Positions 61,305-64,000 of a DNA stretch of 64,000 nucleotides are shown in pieces. The stretch covers positions 27,714,001 to 27,778,000 of the forward strand of contig NC_046679.1 of NCBI RefSeq assembly GCF_009870125.1, written 5' to 3'. How positions within the stretch are numbered: position 1 is the stretch's first letter; every line of letters begins with the position of its first letter. A program made the position numbers and the translations under genes. The notes under the pieces were generated by a model. It did not search any database and was not told the origin of the DNA. It saw nothing but the letters and a program-made list of their open reading frames with translations. The stretch comes from Drosophila pseudoobscura (Eukaryota > Arthropoda > Insecta > Diptera > Drosophilidae).

Positions 61305-64000
61305 GTATTTTTATTGCGTATAAAATGCATTTTGCAATGCCACACAAAACTCAAGTGGTGTGCGTCCTGAGCGGAAGTTACGACCAGTGGGGCAGGACCA
61401 GGACGCAGGACCACGGACCACAGCCAGCACCACAGGAAGCACAGCGGCGTGCAAACACATAAGAAACGTGGCGTGTGTGTGTAAGTGTAAAGCAAAGAAT
61501 GTTGATGATAAAAATTATAGACTACGGAAATCTGTGGAGGAATACAGGAAGTTTGTTGGATACACTTACGTATGGAATTTCGGGCTGATATTGATTGGGG
61601 AATGATCTTTGAAATAAGGCAATACTCGTACAAATAATACTGTTAAATAAACATAAAATTCGCATATTTATGAAAGCAGAATCCGCCATTAACATGAGTA
61701 ATAACTTTCCCTGCCCACCACTTTTCGAAGGCAAAACAATTTCCAGTTCTTTGAAATTGTTCTCTCCATTTAAGGAAACCCCGGATTTTTACTCGTATAT
61801 TTGCACCCCCAAAAGTATCTGCACAAATTGAAATATCATTCAACTCTCTCGCATGACTGCTTCCGATACGAGTTTGCCTTCTCAAAAGCAAACTTCTGCT
61901 GGCAGGGCAAATACCCCACTCAAGGATTGTATAACAAACGAGCTACCAGGCAATGATTGCTCAGGATTGCTACTCCGCACTTGTTGTTAAATATTATGTA
62001 AGGCAAACAAACAACATTCATTACACCAATGGGGAAAGGCAAGAGCAGAAGGAGCAGAAGGAGCAGCAGGCGTATCCTGAGGAATCAGTCAGCGTTTATG
62101 AGTGGCTGGGAAATTGGCTGTGACGCATAAAAAATCGAAGGTGTTGTTGGAAAGGTGAAACTTTGAGATGGGTTTTTGAGAATGATATGCTGTACATAAA
62201 TTTTAATGGTATATATGGTGCTGCACTCACTGTTCTGGTATATTTTTGTAGGGGCAACAGTGCGTATGAGTGATCTGAGCTACTAGTTTCCTGTGCAGAG
62301 CAGCGTATGAGTTACATAAACTATTTATGGAAGGAATTTGTGTCCTAATTGGCCTTACTGGCCCCTTGCTGGGACATGCACTGCATATGAGAGATATTAG
62401 CCACTTTCCAGGTAATTCCAGTTTGTGGTTTAACCTGCTTTAAAACTATGCAGGCATTAGTTTTTTCTTGTACACTTTTCAAGCGCAATTAATTATATTT
62501 TTCCTGCCAGGGGCTCTTCTGGCAACATATGTATGCATGAGTCCGGCCAGAGAACCCACCGTCGGTGCCACCGACACGAATACGAACACAGAGTACCGGG
62601 CAGGGGCCAAACTTTTTTTTACAAAAAATTATGTATAAAAGTACGCAGACCGAAGCCGACACCGGCACGAACACAGACACTTTCACATATTCCGGAAATT
62701 GGCGCACACCTTGCAGCCATGCAGCAGCAAGGAATTTTTTTCCATAAGCGTCATAAAACCGGAGAATGACCGACCGGACGATGGACCGATGTACCGATGG
62801 GATGATGACGGTGGTCTGCAAAGAGGTGTGTGGTGGGGTGTGGTGCGGTGTGGGAGAGAGCTTGGCTCAGCATGCGGAAATTATAATTTATAGCTCAAAG
62901 CTGCGGATGCCAGACCACCTACTGTGATATTATTTTTTCACCCGAAGTGGACTTTAAAATTGGTGCAACTTGAGCCTTAATTGAAGCTGACTGCTGGAAA
63001 TGGCTTGTCGCGGGGGGTGGGGGTCTGTTTGGAGTTTAAGTTTCCGGTGCCGTGCTATCCCCTGACCACTGAAGCATGAATCATTTTCTATGGGACTTTC
63101 AAAGTGTCAAAGAATGACTACAAAAAAAGATATACAAAGGTTTTTGTTTCATTGCACGAATTGGGGCGGAATATTTTCTTTTGTGATGCTAAAACCCCAC
63201 TCTGGCTGCTGGACTAATTGTGTGAAACTTTTCACCTGCCCCGAGCCGAAGCCAAAGCCGAAAAGGCTTAGAACAGTTTCAAATGGGATTTTAAATACTT
63301 TAAGCTATGCTAAAGTATTTAGTAAAATATTTAAATGCACTTTGAACTCTGTTCAGCAATTATTCATCACATTGTTTGCTGAGCAAAACAATAAATTGTA
63401 AAGCTAATTGATGAATTTCCAATGGAGAATTCTGGGGCCTTGGGGCAAAAACCAAATTAAAGTGCAACATTTACACAGGATTTCGCTCTGCCTTTTGTCC
63501 ATTATTTCGTTGTGCAAACATTTATAAAGTTGACCTTTTTCAGGTGTTTACGCAGCGCAAACAAAACTCCACTTTGCCCAGCTGGAGAGCCGGCAACAGC
63601 AAAAAAAAACTGCCCATAAAGTAGTATTTGACAAATGACGTACTTCCTGTCAGCAATACACACACACACACACGACTATGAATGCGAATACAACTGCAAC
63701 GGCATAACATTTGTCGCTTATCGGAAACGCACGACAAAAAAGAAAGGTCGAGCAACTGGGAAAACACTCGCACACTCACATACAATTTCGCACATTGTTA
63801 CACACACAATTCAACAATAAAATAATCCATTTATTGCAGGAATTCATTGAATTTATTTATGAATGCAAATCAAATATTTAACGTGCACAAATGGATGAAA
63901 GTTTACTTAAATTACATTTGTTGAATGCAAACAACTTCAACGGGAGATAGTTTTGATATTAAATTTAATCAAATTAGACCCGGAAAAGCTGTGACACTTT
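61305..64000. other. intergenic or intronic, no gene recognised
   Basis: No supported exon. It holds a CA run (63656-63674), GGAGCAGAA repeats near 62045-62070, and GC-poor flanks to the window end. Confidence 0.4.

Noticed and set aside
1..64000. tRNA, rRNA or CRISPR features
   Set aside because: I looked for tRNA B-box-like GGTTCGANTCC and found no convincing gene. CRISPR is not expected in an insect genome, and the tandem repeats present are microsatellites or minisatellites.

Overview
The window looks like Drosophila euchromatin. Genes have introns of roughly 60-70 bases beside very long ones, the non-coding DNA is rich in CA, CT and CAG-type microsatellites, and there is a DINE-1/INE-1-type Helitron-like element at 56706-57812. 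The exact variant of that element (left end reading 'atacccgatactcaaaatgagtat', with a (GTCC/GTCT)n core) is one I associate with the obscura group, so a D. pseudoobscura-like species is my best guess. That species call is inference.

Layout. Positions 1-11572 are non-coding, with two local tandem duplications, and are probably upstream intron of the next gene. From 11573 to 20007 on the + strand lie the last four coding exons of a neuroligin: the end of the esterase-like domain, a stalk, one membrane span and a very long cytoplasmic tail ending in a PDZ-type ligand. The 5' exons are outside the window. At 29174-30496 (+) is an intronless SLC25A39/40-type mitochondrial carrier. From 30.5 to 52.6 kb is a gene-poor stretch in which I find one small two-exon gene at 37458-37833 (-). 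It would encode a 102-residue secreted peptide with a cationic amphipathic C-terminus.

From 52.6 to 56.3 kb is a compact cluster. Two three-exon genes lie head to head (52597-53249 on - and 53520-54194 on +). They share intron phases and exact lengths for exons 2 and 3, and their C-termini are clearly homologous, so I read them as an inverted gene duplication. About 370 bases downstream is a five-exon clip-domain serine protease (54565-56301, +), which I recognise as the Sp7 (MP2/PAE1) type of the prophenoloxidase cascade. Then comes the DINE-1-like element, and about 6 kb of non-coding DNA to the end.

The set (neuroligin, SLC25A39/40 carrier, Sp7-like protease) fits my memory of D. melanogaster 84D-84E on 3R (Muller element E). 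This synteny is recalled, not computed. The genes do not form one pathway. The items most worth following are the inverted gene pair with its unusual junction, the unannotated-looking secreted peptide, and the altered iron-sulfur cysteine loop in the carrier.
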